A stretch of 64,000 nt of DNA from Tubiluchus corallicola (taxonomy: Eukaryota > Priapulida > Priapulimorpha > Priapulimorphida > Tubiluchidae), in contig JAQGDQ010000435.1 of the NCBI GenBank assembly GCA_030141605.1, forward strand, positions 81,169-145,168, in the 5' to 3' direction. Below the pieces are notes generated by a model. That model was not told the origin of the DNA. It ran no database searches and saw only the letters and a program-made list of their open reading frames with translations. Shown piece after piece: positions 11,601 through 23,272 of this stretch; positions within the stretch are counted from its first letter, which is position 1, and each line of letters opens with the position of its first letter. Position numbers and translations under genes: made by a program.

Positions 11601-14600
11601 ATGTTGCAGGCCAGTAATCTCTCTATTTGTACGCGTGGCATTTAAATCCATGTACCAGACTCAAAGGGTAAAAAAATGTTGCTAATAAACATGCCATAAC
11701 TGAAGGCCAATGTTTCTAGAGCTGTCTGTGTAACTGTGAACATTCTTTTTGCAAATGAGTTGTGAATTATCGGGGACTGGAAATGTATGGCGTACTATTT
11801 TCATTGAAATTAAGAAGTACATTTGTGCACCAAATTTGTGGCAACAAAAATTATAAATGATGCGATGCAGTAGGCCGGTGTTAGTTGCATTTAGCTTTGG
11901 AAGAGCTGGCCACTTCTATGTGTAATTTACTGCAGAAAATACAGTCAACCCTCGTTAAACCGGACTAATGGGGGGGGGGGGTTTGTGGTCCGGTTTAGCC
12001 GATTGTCTGATTTATCCGATATGCCTATATATGGTCTATATTATACAGGAATGATCGCCTTAATAAGGCCTATATACATTACACTATATACATTGCACTA
12101 TATACTATACTGTATATTACTTTAAAATAGTTAACCTGTGAGGATAAAGAAATTATTGTACAGTTTAAATAATAAAAAAGTACAGTATAGGTATTCGATG
12201 GGGTAAGTAAACTGAACTTTGACGGGAATCGTAGCAGCCTGCGCGGCACCGCGAGCCGCTTCGGCCCGTCAATGGCTCGTGGTAAGTTGGTAGGCCATGT
12301 TGTGTTTAGCGTTCTGGCTCGGTCGGAAATCAGTCAGTTTCCTTTACCACAGATGACGTCCGTCTTATCCGATATCTGGACTAATGGGGTCCGGTTTAAC
12401 GTGGGTCAACTGTATGTGGCAAAGAGCAATCTGAATCTGATTTGGTAATTTTTTAAATATCTTTAGATTTCTAGCACTAGGTCACTTATAAAAAAAGTAA
12501 GTCATTACTCAGGTCGACAATGCCTAATTAAGTAATATTATAAAACGAATGTTTAAGTCGTATAGCCTCTCTATGTTTTTACAACTTTAATCATTTGAAA
12601 TGCTGTAATTGATATGTTTGAAAACATATCTAAAATTTTCTTGCAGAATCACAATTTTGGATTTCGTGAGTTGTAATTTGTCAGCACAAGATGGCAGGAC
12701 CAGGTCAGCAACTGAAACTAACGTAGATTGTTTACAGATTCTGTGTGCTGAGTTTGTGAGAAATTCAGATAAAATTTTTGCCGCTTCAGCTAATGATGTC
12801 GACAGCCAGGTAAATTTTTCAGTTTTGTATATTAAAAGTAGATGGAAAGTAAAATTTCTGTTATTGTGTTTTTCCTTCTACTTATCATTTACAGTAGTAA
12901 TAATTGTGCATGCGAAGAAGTCAGGTTTTTTATTTCCTAAAATAAGTTCAAAGCTAATACACCTCAAAATAATTTTGCTCTATTCATGTTGTAAAAGTAC
13001 ATTTAGAAAACCATAAAATATCATCAAACTTTCACAATTATCATCATAAAACGGTTCACAAAATATGTTTTGTTATTGTGTAATGTTAGCAATCAGGCTT
13101 TTATATGAAAGAATGGAAAAAGGAAATCAAGTTGTCTTAGAAAAATGGGCTTTAAATAGGCAACCTTAGGCACAGAGACTAGAGCTGCTAAATTTTGCAC
13201 GTCTACAAAAATTGCATCTTCTGATACAAGACTGTTTTCTGTACACTTCGCTTTTTTGTTCTTTAGAAATTTGAGCAGAAAATGACTTCGTATCATGACT
13301 TTTATAAGAAAATTATTTTATTTTGGGGTTTATTGTCCTGATGAAACAATGATATCTGTGAATTTTTGTAATTGGGTATATGTTTTGGTGTTCGAAACTG
13401 TGTGTGGCGGGTTACTATAGTGATTGCATAACTAGTAATGTTGTACATTTCTTCTAAGAGTAATGGTTGATAGAGGAACTTGCAAATTGCTAATTACGTG
13501 TCTTAAGTTGCTTTACAGTGCTGTTTTATGAAAATATTACTTCACTAAAAATACTGCTATATACAATACATACAGTAAAAAAACATTCGTATCTACCACG
13601 TTCGACGATTATTATTTGTGTGCAGTCTGTTGTTCCACGTCTTAAAATAGTGAAATTGTGTAATTCATATGGAGCTTACATGTATGCCAGAATCACAACA
13701 GTCATTACAACAGTAACTCTTAAAAATGTCTAATTTAACATCGAAGGAACACTACAAGAATTTTCTAATTAATGAGTTAATATGTGTCTAGAATAGATGA
13801 GTTTGATTTTTAATATACACATTGTGAATTTATGGTTCTGGTATTATGCAGATTGGAACAGATCAAGATACTGGGGAGCATAAATCTGTTCACTTTTGAT
13901 ATTAAACCGTATAAAAATTTTTTTTTTTCGTTTTTCTGTTTTCAGGAAAGACAAAATGAAAGTTTGGTGGTAGTTCGTCTGTTGCGATTGTTATGCGTTG
14001 TTACAAGTGATCATTGTCACTATGGTGAACTGCGCAACAATCACCACATCTTAGTTACTGCAGTGAGTAAGTACATTACTTTGAGAACCAAATAACTGCT
14101 TAATAATCATATCAGTAAGCAAAATATGATCAAAGTGCCACTATATTTGCCTCATTTAATAGCATTATGCAGATTGGATAATGTATTAATAATATTTTTT
14201 TACACAAAAGTAGAAATGAAAAAATGCTTGTCTACATTCTTGTTTTTGTAGAATTACTGCAACAGATTCATGCGTTGGGCAAAACGGGTGATAATGTGTT
14301 TACGGCTAGTCAGAAGTTAGCAGATTTGCCAGTAGATGGAGCAGACAATGTCCATCCTGTTAACGGATTTAAACGTGATCTAATTAGGTTAATTGGTAAC
14401 TTGAGTTACCATCATCGTGCAAATCAAGATAAGGTATGCTTTTTTACAGCTTTTTCTTTACATAAAACTGTGTAAGCTCTTTTAGAACTAGATATAATGT
14501 CTACAGCCATGCTAAATTATGGTAAGTTTCTCCTCATAAACCATTTGTTTGCTTGTATATCATCTACATATGACATGTTTCAACTGTGAGACTTCTTTAA

Positions 14601-17600
14601 TGGACGTGTAGTAACTGTCTGTAAAGTGGCAACAATATTTAAATGTTGTTTTGGATCTTTTCCTGTAATATTGACCATTTCGCTTCTCTGCAATTTTGTT
14701 TCTCATAACACAGCAAAAAATATTTTTGTGGAAGTATATCATTTGGTTAAAATTACGAAAGCATCTTATTTAATTTTAACAATTTAAATTTACAACATGC
14801 TTTTCGATAAAAAGCTGATCGTCTCTAAGGACTTAACAAAAATAACAATTAGAGAAATTTTAAGTTATACCAAACAGTTATAACAAGGTCTGTTGTTGAT
14901 ACAGCCCCCGGAGCTGAATAGTTTTTGAACACTTTGGACAATTAATTTTGAGCATCTTCACAACTTGGTTCAACTCTAGTTTATAATTTTGTTTAGTTTC
15001 TCGATTTATTTCAGTTATAGACAAACAAGAAAATTTGTGAAATAAAAAGAAACACACATTTTCAACTAAAGGAGTAATGAACAAAAGTCTACAATGTTAT
15101 CTGATTTACGTTAAAGGTTGATTAAAGTGGTGCAGTGTATTAATACCATTTCACTGGTGAATTATTGTTGAACACTTGAATATGCTGAAGAAAATGACAG
15201 GATAACACTTAAGCAAATGCTGCTTAGCGGTTAGAAATTCATGCTTTAGAAGTGTCACCAGTTTAGCTTCGCTCCCATAGTTGCATAAACTGTGTAACAT
15301 TACTCCCAACACATATCGTGGTAGAAGATTTTGAAATTCATGCTTTAGAAGTGTCACCAGTTTAGCTTCGGATCACTGATCTTGCTCATATTAAAGCAAA
15401 TATCCAGTGAGAAATAATTAATTCGAAACATCAGCTTCACCAAAGATATCTCATTTAAATTTGTGAGTCTTTTTTACATCAAGTATCTGTCGGTGTTCCT
15501 GTGCGACATTTATGGCGGCGCTGTTAAAACCACCTACTGTAGATAAGTGAAAAATTCTGCTGATTTATAGCCGCTTGCCTTTCAACATCTGTGCTCAGTC
15601 GCCGCCTGGGGGCAGCCATTTAAAGTCAGCACTGTAATAAATTAGTTGAATGCAGCCACACCGTGTTTTACACGCAGGTAGACAATTGTTTATGCATTAC
15701 TTGGCAGCGAGAAAGCTAGACGGTGCTACTAATGAATAGGCAAAAAAAATGATCCCTGTTTGGCTTTTTTATTGTCTATTGTTGGGCGCTAACGTCTTGT
15801 AGAGTTAAGACACTCTGTTTATTACAAATGAGTTTAGTTTTCTAGTCTCTTCTGCAGGTACTAGAGTTACATGAACTATCATGACCGGGCTTTGCAGCTT
15901 TTACACTGTTGGTGGGATTGTTAACATCAAAAGAATAGTGATGTAATAACAACAATAGCAATAACATCAGCTATGGATGAAGACTACGGCAACGGCAACA
16001 CTTGGAACTGCAACAACAACAACAATAACAACAAGGATTAAGCATTACATAACAAGACAATAAACACGCTAATATTGATATGGTCATTTCATGACATCCT
16101 AGTTGTTTCCTATTTTTGTTTATTTAGTTATTAATTGTGACTGCCCTAATTTTGCATCTTTTAGAGCACTGTAGTGTGACCTCACCTGAAATCTCATTTT
16201 TCTTTTTATATTCTCAAGTGCTCTTCATAAAAGCTAATCCATGGTCCTGGCTAAGCTAATTTTTTAGATATCTTGCAGATAAACAGACAAACATGGTGAG
16301 TACATAACATCTGTCCCAATTAAGTTGAGAAAGATATGATGACTTAAGACATATCATATAATTATCATAAATTACATGAACACGTATGTAGTAAATCTCT
16401 GCTGAGGCTCAGTACGAGCTGAATGCTTTGACCCCGTGCACAGAACTTAAAGCCTTCACTCAATGCAACATTTATAGGAGACACCTGGACTTAGTGAGGA
16501 CATAAATTTCAACACCTGTACACATTCACAGTGCTCACATTTTGTTCCGATCGACCCCCTGTTTTCTAATGGCTCTCTAAATTATTTTCGCTGCTCGTTT
16601 AGCACAAACTAGGGTGGGACAGTGATATTTATGGCTGTCGTTATCCTGCTCGTCACAATGCGTGTTCTCATTGTAAATGTTTGACTCGTAGTTGAATTTT
16701 GTAGCTTTTGCTTGAGAGTTTGCACTCGTGCATTATGATGTCAGGAAATCATTCTGCCAGTAGTTTGCATAGGTTATGCAGCAATTCACATAAGTAGTGA
16801 TGTTTCACTTTTCACTGGCTATAGAACATTACTTTTTCAACCCTTGTGGGTAGCCATTTGTTATAGTTATTATTAGTTACTCTTGTCAAGTGACTTAAAA
16901 GAAGACAGGACGATTTTTCATGTACTACCTAATTTTCAAGTACGGTAAAAGTATACATTTTAACACCAGTAATACTGCAAAAGCATTTCTGATAGATAAA
17001 TAGTAGATTAAAATCTTAATTAATGGCGGGCAAGCCCAACTAGTGATGACATCACAAACCAACATAATTTTCAACATCAAAAACATTCCATGAGCATGTT
17101 GCGCATGTTTGCGAAAGCAAAAATTGAAGTACAGTGCTACTGTAAGATATTCAGTCTGTTGTACTAAGACTAGGCAAGTTTTAAGATAAAAACTCAGATT
17201 TCAGATTTACTGCTGTGCTTGTGCATGAGCTGTCAAATGTGTGCAGTTCATCACAAACTAACACATCTGAACTGAGAGATAAAGAAGTGCTATGCTTTCT
17301 GAAATGTGGGCACGTGCCCATGTAACTAGCGAATGGCGAAATGCATGTAACAGTGAAGAACTAGTGGTGCAAATGCAAAATTGTGTTTTTGTGGTAATAA
17401 TTCTTTCACGTAAGGCAGAAAATAATATGTTTCCTTTCAATATTTTAAAGAATAGGCTGACCTACAGTTAAACATTGGGTCCAGTTTTACTTTAAGAGTA
17501 ATTGATACTTAATAGCGGTTGGTATTGTTCCTCCAGCGAATAAAACTTATTTCAGTTTTTACGCTTTTGTTTTTTTGGCTGTCATAATGTTGGTTGGCAC

Positions 17601-19603
17601 TGGCTTCAAAAGTTGCCTGTTTAAAGATACAGCATTACATCTTCTAATCAACAAGTGCCAATGAAAAGACAATGTTATTAGTTGATAACTAGCCTCATAA
17701 GTTCATTTAGTTTTACTTAGTCAGGAAAAAGACGTACCAAGGCCTCTTTGTAGGATGCAGTGATTGTAAAATTGTATGCCAAAAACTTTTTATTAGAGGA
17801 TTTCCTTCTCCTCTGCATTTAGGAAACCCATTCAAGTTGTTTTTTCAATTTATGACTGAAAGTTGTCTACCTGCCGGGTTTCACAGTTTTTAGTTTTTCA
17901 AATTCCAATGTAGGCCTCAATTTTTTGTTTGTTCATGGTTTGTTTTTAGCTAATAAATAACAATGTAATAAAATTCTTTTGCGTTTTCAGGTTAGAAAAA
18001 TGGATGGAATCTCACTTATTCTGGATTGCTGTAATATTGATGACAAAAATCCATGTATCTTTTAGTTTCTTACTTTTGTTTCCCGATAATAATAATTTAT
18101 TAAAACTTACAGAGTATTTTTTTAAAAAAATGCAATTTTTGCTGGTTGATGTTGTATCAGATGTTATATTAGTTATATGGCTGCTATGTGAAAATTTTGA
18201 GAAATACAGCGGTGTAGCATGGGGTATGCAGACTGCACAGGACGGCCAGTACTATAATTTTATTACTTTCTAGCGATTTTGAGGTATTTTTTTTGATGAT
18301 GACTTTTTTCCCAAATGGCTGAATTTTGCCACTAAGTGGGAAATTTGATGATATTGCTGAGAATATTTTTAACAAAAGGTGTCAGCGTGATCAACTGCAA
18401 GCAAAGTTTTTCTAAATTTAAATTTAAATAATAAAGAATCATCTTTGCTCACCTATGAGCAATCATAGACTCACTAACTTAGCATTCTTTCCTTTCAAAG
18501 AGAATGTACCGAATCACTTGATGTTGAAGAGATTGTTGTGTTATGTTTCTCTCGGACGGCTCGTTGAGAAAACCAGAAAACACGTCGTTAAATTAAACTA
18601 GTTTGTTATGCGAGAATTCTACAACACATAAGTATGAAGGAACGCAGAATATGTATAATCAAGTGATAATCTGGAAGCGAGAATCTGAGATTAATCTGAG
18701 AATACGAGATTAAACTTGAGCGGCCAGCTCCGCCTTATATATCATTGCAATCAACAATCTAGAAACTACCACATCGCGTATAGAAAGTTCTCGAAACTTC
18801 AACTGCTTCTATAAGGTAGGAAGATTGGTTCTACTATACTATAGAACATTCTAGTGGATCTCCACAACAGAGATTATAAGGACTTCGCAATTTGAAGGTT
18901 AGAAATCAATTAAATTTTGTAACAAAAAATTACTAAATTTGTTTTTTTATTGTCTGTCGAAGTCATGTTACTTTTAAGGAAGTGGTGGCCAATTTGCCTA
19001 CTGTACAGGGCTGCCAAACCCCTCACTTTGCTACTGGGAAAATGAACAAATTTTGTTTGATGAATGGTGTCCTAGAAAAAAACACGATGAGCTTTCTGTT
19101 CATCTGTGTGGTGTGCGCCTTTGTACATCTATGTGATGTATGCCTGTAATGAGATGTGTGTGTCGTGATGTGTGTTGACTCCATTTTTTGTGGTTTGCTA
19201 ATGCTGTTTTTTTGAGTGTCAAGCAAAGCATTTTCTATATTTTGAAAACTTTGCTTTTTTCAATTGTTATTTGTTATTTTTAATTTATATACGTTCGTTC
19301 AGTTTGTGCCTTCTTATGTGATATTAAAATACAGCTAATGGTCAATATACATGTTAGTTATGACAGTGTATTTGGCCTTTGTTTCGGCACATGGCTTTAG
19401 CAATTTTGAATACAGTTTTTATTCCTTAATGCGCTGAAGTTATATTGCAATGGAGTGTATTTGCCATTCGAAACCTGTGTGATGGAAATGCAGAAAATAA
19501 GTCATTTATAGCAGCTCTGAATCACCAAGGCAATGCTCCTAGTACTGTGCTTAATGAATTAGGGATATCTTTGTCAAAATGCGGTGCTGCCGACAAAAGC
19601 TAA
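8568..19603 (+). CDS. ATXN10: Ataxin-10, eight 3' exons (gene continues left of the window)
   Basis: Exons 8568-8670, 9005-9163, 10433-10510, 12647-12809, 13946-14066, 14252-14433, 17991-18054 and 19440-19603 all have AG/GT borders and mutually compatible phases, and join into one frame of about 343 residues ending in TAA. Ataxin-10 is an armadillo-repeat cytoplasmic protein linked to neuronal survival and cytokinesis; human ATXN10 is about 475 aa, so roughly 130 N-terminal residues lie upstream. Diagnostic segments are GVQFMGNF and NPTNQSMVW in the first exon here, and the C-terminal ataxin-10 homology block GFKRDLIRLIGNLSYHHR, NQDKVRKMDGISLILDCCN and WSVFAIRNL. The gene faces WNT7 tail to tail. 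Its introns hold the BEL element, two MITEs and a solo LTR, but no exon is interrupted. Confidence 0.9.
9005..9163 (+). CDS. ATXN10: ATXN10 exon
   Basis: The acceptor is TTGTTAG. The donor GTAATC follows TGG GG, so the last codon is completed as Gly by the next exon. It encodes 52 full codons, LLLTGTDSKIADYTCMML onward, with an armadillo-like helical pattern. Confidence 0.85.
9355..9863. mobile_element. hAT-type MITE in an ATXN10 intron
   Basis: Terminal inverted repeats of about 24 bp (CAGGGTGCATAAGATTATGG on the left; the right complement differs at one base) are flanked by identical 8-bp duplications GTCATGAC at 9347-9354 and 9864-9871. An 8-bp duplication of pattern nTnnnnAn with CAGGG ends is the hAT signature. 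The 509-bp interior has no transposase frame and is rich in TTTTATTTTATGGAT repeats. Confidence 0.85.
10433..10510 (+). CDS. ATXN10: ATXN10 exon
   Basis: The acceptor is TTTGTTTTAG and the donor GTAAGT. It is 1 nt + 25 codons + 2 nt, encoding ALLLEKLTNDERLFINLY. Both phases match the neighbouring exons. Confidence 0.85.
11942..12412. mobile_element. pogo/Tigger-type MITE in an ATXN10 intron
   Basis: The left end CAGTCAACCCTCGTTAAACC and the complement of the right end CAGTTGACCCACGTTAAACC form terminal inverted repeats next to TA on both sides (11940-11941, 12413-12414). CAGTnnACCC...TTAAACCGGAC ends with TA duplication are typical of pogo/Tigger elements. No transposase remains in the 471 bp. 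A poly-G run sits at about 11970. Confidence 0.8.
12647..12809 (+). CDS. ATXN10: ATXN10 exon
   Basis: The acceptor is TTTTCTTGCAG and the donor CAG|GTAAAT. It is 1 nt + 54 codons, including ILDFVSCNLSA and CLQILCAEFVRNS. It ends in phase 0. Confidence 0.85.
13946..14066 (+). CDS. ATXN10: ATXN10 exon
   Basis: The acceptor is CTGTTTTCAG. It has 40 codons plus 1 nt, beginning ERQNESLVVVRLLRLL. Two overlapping donors exist, GTGAGT after 14062 and GTAAGT after 14066. Only the second keeps frame with the next exon, so it was chosen. Confidence 0.82.
14252..14433 (+). CDS. ATXN10: ATXN10 exon carrying the start of the ataxin-10 homology domain
   Basis: The acceptor is TTTTTGTAG and the donor AAG|GTATGC. 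It is 2 nt + 60 codons. It carries GFKRDLIRLIGNLSYHHR, the most recognisable ataxin-10 signature. Confidence 0.92.
15234..15370. repeat. 38-bp direct repeat pair
   Basis: The same 38 bases (GAAATTCATGCTTTAGAAGT onward) occur at 15234-15271 and 15333-15370, 99 bp apart, in an ATXN10 intron. Confidence 0.85.
16890..17520 (+). repeat. Interspersed repeat family, copy 1
   Basis: Related over several hundred bases to 28680-29370 and 53679-54195, with shared blocks such as TGATGACATCAC, GAAAGCGAAAATTAAAGTAC (variant here), TGGTAATAATTCTTTCACGT and CCTTTCAATATTTTA. All three copies have the same orientation. No long frame, clear terminal repeat or target duplication was found, so the class is unknown. 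Confidence 0.75.
17991..18054 (+). CDS. ATXN10: ATXN10 exon
   Basis: The acceptor is GCGTTTTCAG and the donor CCAT|GTATCT. It has 21 codons, VRKMDGISLILDCCNIDDK onward, continuing the conserved block directly after NQDK of the previous exon. Confidence 0.9.
18534..18869 (-). mobile_element. Solo LTR (336 bp) in the last ATXN10 intron
   Basis: The ends are inverted TGTTGTG...CACAACA, flanked by identical 5-bp duplications GAGAT (18529-18533 and 18870-18874). A TATA-like GATATATAAGG on the minus strand suggests that orientation. There is no internal region, so it is a solo LTR left by recombination. The superfamily is not determined. Confidence 0.8.
19440..19603 (+). CDS. ATXN10: ATXN10 last coding exon
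   Basis: The acceptor is GCTGAAG. It is 2 nt + 53 codons + TAA. The split codon rebuilds Phe, giving PFILQWSVFAIRNL, where known ataxin-10 proteins have a similar PF-x-x-W-x-x-x-AIRNL. The tail QGNAPSTVLNELGISLS corresponds to the usual C-terminus. Confidence 0.88.
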
Positions 19604-20124
19604 CAGGCTAGTTGGATAGCCTGTAACAAATTTTGAGTAAAGACACCGTATTTACACAAAGCAAGGTGAATGTTCTGTCAGCAATTATGTTTCAAGATGA
19701 TAATGTAAAGAACTATAATTTAAAATTAATATTTTGTAAAGATATTAATATGGCACCATTGTTTGGTGCAAAACGTTTACATGTCTATCATTGTTTGTTG
19801 GAAAATGCAACTTATAGGTCATGTAATATTTATATATTTTTTACTAAATGTGTGTTTTTGTTCACAAAACAAAGATGTGTTCTAATGCAAAGGTAACTCT
19901 TGTAATTGTAATGTGGTGAATGTTGATATCTTGTCACCTAACGCCTGACAGCATTATGTCAGCATAATGATTAAGATCGTGTAACATTAACCACTCCATG
20001 TTGATGAATGTTTTTCTTCCACATTTTAGTTGTAAACTTAAATGCTAAAGGACAAACATGCTAAAAAATGGTTTTATTTCAAAAACCTGGTTTATGATAT
20101 ACTGAAACAAATGACAAAATACAG

Positions 20125-20130
20125 AATAAA
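20125..20130 (+). terminator. Candidate ATXN10 polyadenylation signal
   Basis: AATAAA about 520 nt after the ATXN10 stop codon. It is a canonical signal in a plausible place, but AT-rich sequence produces such hexamers by chance. Confidence 0.4.
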
Positions 20131-21222
20131 TTCAAAAAAGTTATTGTTGTTATTTTGTAGCTTATATAAAGGTGTATGCTGATGATGTTTCTTGACTCAA
20201 GTAACTGTACATCATTTTTCATAAAATATGTAATGGAATATTAAAAATTAATGTTCAAAAATAATTATAAAAAATGTTTGATTACCTGGTAAAACACTGA
20301 GTAGTAGATTAGTAATTATTGATTCATAAACTATGATATTAATATGTTTAATTCATACATTATAACACCAATAATATTTATCACTCACCAAAAGCAGCAT
20401 TATAGCAACATTAAAACTAAATTACTATAATGGCCACTTACATGGATGCACATTACTCAAACTTCACATTGAGAAAAGACAAAACAAATGACAAATAGCT
20501 GAAAGCCCATTAGAAGCTGTTTCCTCTGTTTTAACATTGCAATGTGCAAATTTTGCAAAAAGAAAAATTTAAGGTGCATGAATTCCAAAGTTGCCTTAGC
20601 AATAGCAGAAGTTAAAATAACCAAAACTCTATCTCACAATAATAAGAATGCAAAAGATCAGTGTAATATGTAGTGATTTATCATTGTATAAAGTAGTCTA
20701 GTGTGTAGTCCTATGTAGTGTGGTGTAGCATAGTGTAATGTAAAAATTAATTATATTAATATTATAAAACATTGAGTATTAATTTTGATATAAAGTAATT
20801 AAAATAATCGATATATGTTATATATGTTGTATAATTTGACGATGAACGCTACTGCCACTCGAATTGTTTCTGGTAGAAATAGGCTGTTGTTCTTCAAATA
20901 GTGGATGCATTTGAAGGTTTCTTGTCTGAATGGTTTAATGACGTCTCCGTATTTTCTACAGTCTACCGTGAATTTGTTTACCAGAGTTTACTAATGCTGG
21001 CTGAGGCCAGTCTACAAACGACAACCAAGGTGGAGTGTCTGTATGTTTTGGTGACAGATCTAAACATAATTGTGTGTCACATGTCAGTTTTGAGTGATTG
21101 ATGTGAATTGGAAATATAACAGTTGATTTTTTGGTGGTCAGGCTTTCTGCTGGGTTGTGAACTTGCATGTGCATATAGTGACCTCAAGCAGAGTTACGGG
21201 AATGTGTTCTAGTGTAGGTAAG

Positions 21223-21280
21223 AGAGGAGAAAAGGAGAGAGAGAGAGAGAAGGAGAAAGAGAGAGAGAGAGACAAAGAGA
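21223..21280. repeat. GA-rich low-complexity tract
   Basis: Mostly AG dinucleotides with occasional AAG. Confidence 0.9.
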
Positions 21281-22047
21281 ACAAAGGAGTTGCAGAAACA
21301 AAAGTCAGAGAGGTGAGGGGAAAAAGGAAAATTTAAGGGGAGTTCACATTTTTTGTAAGTCGGTTGCAAGAATTAAGGTGCATTAGAGATCTTGCTAATT
21401 CAACAAAGTTGAGCCAATATTAACCATTATTTTGTGAATGGCATCACAACTTTGCAACTTGTAAGCGCATCTCTACATACCGTTTTGCGCCAAGTGTTTT
21501 ATTGGTCACTGCACATACATATATTTACAGTTTTATTTCAACATCTCTAGCGTCCTACCCTGCCATTCATATAGAACTTTACAAAAGCTAACATCGCTTT
21601 GAATTGCCTGTTTGAGAGAGCTATTTTACTACACTCTTTTTAATTTTTTTCGTACATGTTTCACATCTAAATCATGTTTAAAATAAATGGCGCATGTATC
21701 TGTCCTACCAACTCGACCAGAAATGTTGACAGTTTAGAAACTAAACTCGCACCAGCTAGTGTGGGACTGTACCTCGTGGATAAGTGTTTATTTTCCGGAT
21801 TTCATCGACTCGAGTGTCCGGATTTGGGTCTAAAGTCTGTGAAGAGGCTGTGTTATTGCAGATTCAAAGGAATTTTCAAAATCGTTTAGTGAAGAGGTGC
21901 GCCTCCTTGATTTCACACCCCACATAATGTGCGTCAGCTTTTACGGGAGAATAACAGCTGCTGGCTTGTGGACCAAGTGACAGCTGTCTATCAAATTATT
22001 TGCTGCTTTCAAAACGAAGCTTTATCTTTAATGGAGCCTTTCATACT

Positions 22048-22085
22048 CTCCTCCCCTTTCTCCCCCTCTCTCTCTTCCTCTTCCA

Positions 22086-22123
<38 letters not shown>

Positions 22124-22171
22124 CCTCTTCCATCTCTCTCTCTCTTCTTCCCTCCCTCCTTCCCTCTCCCC

Positions 22172-22228
<57 letters not shown>

Positions 22229-22279
22229 TTCCATCTCTCTCTCTCTCTCACTTCTTCCCTCCCTCCCTCCCTCCCTCCC

Positions 22280-22310
<31 letters not shown>

Positions 22311-22460
22311 TTCTCTCTCTTCCTCTTCCATCTCTCTCACTTCTTCCCTCTCTCCCTCCCTCTCTCTGTCTCTTCCTCTTCCATCTCTCTCACTTCTTCC
22401 CTCTCCCCCCCTCTCTCTCTCTCTCTTCTTCCCTCCCTCCTTCTCTCTCTTTCTCTCTCA
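22048..22460. repeat. CT/TCCC pyrimidine tract, about 410 bp
   Basis: Almost pure pyrimidine on the + strand, with CT, TTTC and TCCC subrepeats and a recurring CTTCCATCTCTCTC module. The Leu/Ser-rich open frames over it are artefacts. Confidence 0.95.
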
Positions 22461-23072
22461 TATGCCAGCGTAATGAATTTTTAAAATAAACTTCAACTAA
22501 ACAGTTTTTGTGACAATAATTATTAAATACATTTTCTTTTCTCGTCAGATATGTACATAACATCAAATACTCAATAAAACACGTGGTTTAGTAAAAAATA
22601 CTTGTATGAGAACTTTCCTCAATAGGAAACTGATAGAAAATACGTTGGAGTGACGCAAACTAATTGTTTACTACAAAATCTTTTGGGGGAACCTTTGGAA
22701 ATTAATTTTATCAAAATCGAGCTTAGCTGTTTAAGATAATTGGAAATTTGGTTTCGTGTTGAAAATATTTCAATAAATTATCCCATTTACGAGCATCGCA
22801 AGCTGCAAGTATTTTACAATGCTGTTGTAAATTACTTTGATACACTGGTAAAAAATGTAATATACACGTCATATGTAAAAAAAACATTCGAAAATTACAA
22901 TATTCTGGTAAAATCTGCAATAATTAATACACTTATGTAAGCCTATCAAGTGTATATTGCATATAATTAGCTATAGCCAACTTAATCAAGTTTTTAATAA
23001 AATTGGGCTTTAACCGTGAACATGAATTCATTTAAAAACATTCGCATAATTTTCCGGGACATTTCAACTATC

Positions 23073-23193
23073 GTGAGTTGAAGCTTGTCATCGTTATGTT
23101 GTTAGAACATCATAAAATAGAATCGAGTTCAGATATAACTCAATTCCATTTCATGATGTTTTAACTACATAATAATGACACGCTTCAACTCAC
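23073..23193. repeat. Inverted repeat, possible foldback element
   Basis: Arms of about 46 bp (GTGAGTTGAAGCTTGTCATC at left, its complement with a few mismatches ending CTTCAACTCAC at right) are separated by about 30 bp. A microsatellite follows directly. Confidence 0.75.
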
Positions 23194-23204
23194 AAGGATA
23201 TTAA

Positions 23205-23206
<2 letters not shown>

Positions 23207-23263
<57 letters not shown>

Positions 23264-23272
23264 CATATATAT
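23207..23272. repeat. AT then GT dinucleotide array
   Basis: Uninterrupted AT repeats to 23246, then GT repeats, then a short AT run. Confidence 0.95.

Noticed and set aside
14063-14066. Upstream GTGAGT donor for the ATXN10 exon starting at 13946
   Set aside because: It would end the exon in phase 0 and put the next exon, with the conserved GFKRDLIRLIGNL block, out of frame. The GTAAGT four bases later fits.
21929-22489. Leu/Ser/Pro-rich ORFs of 186 and 157 aa
   Set aside because: They are translations of the CT/TCCC pyrimidine tract in different frames; no non-repetitive coding sequence supports them.
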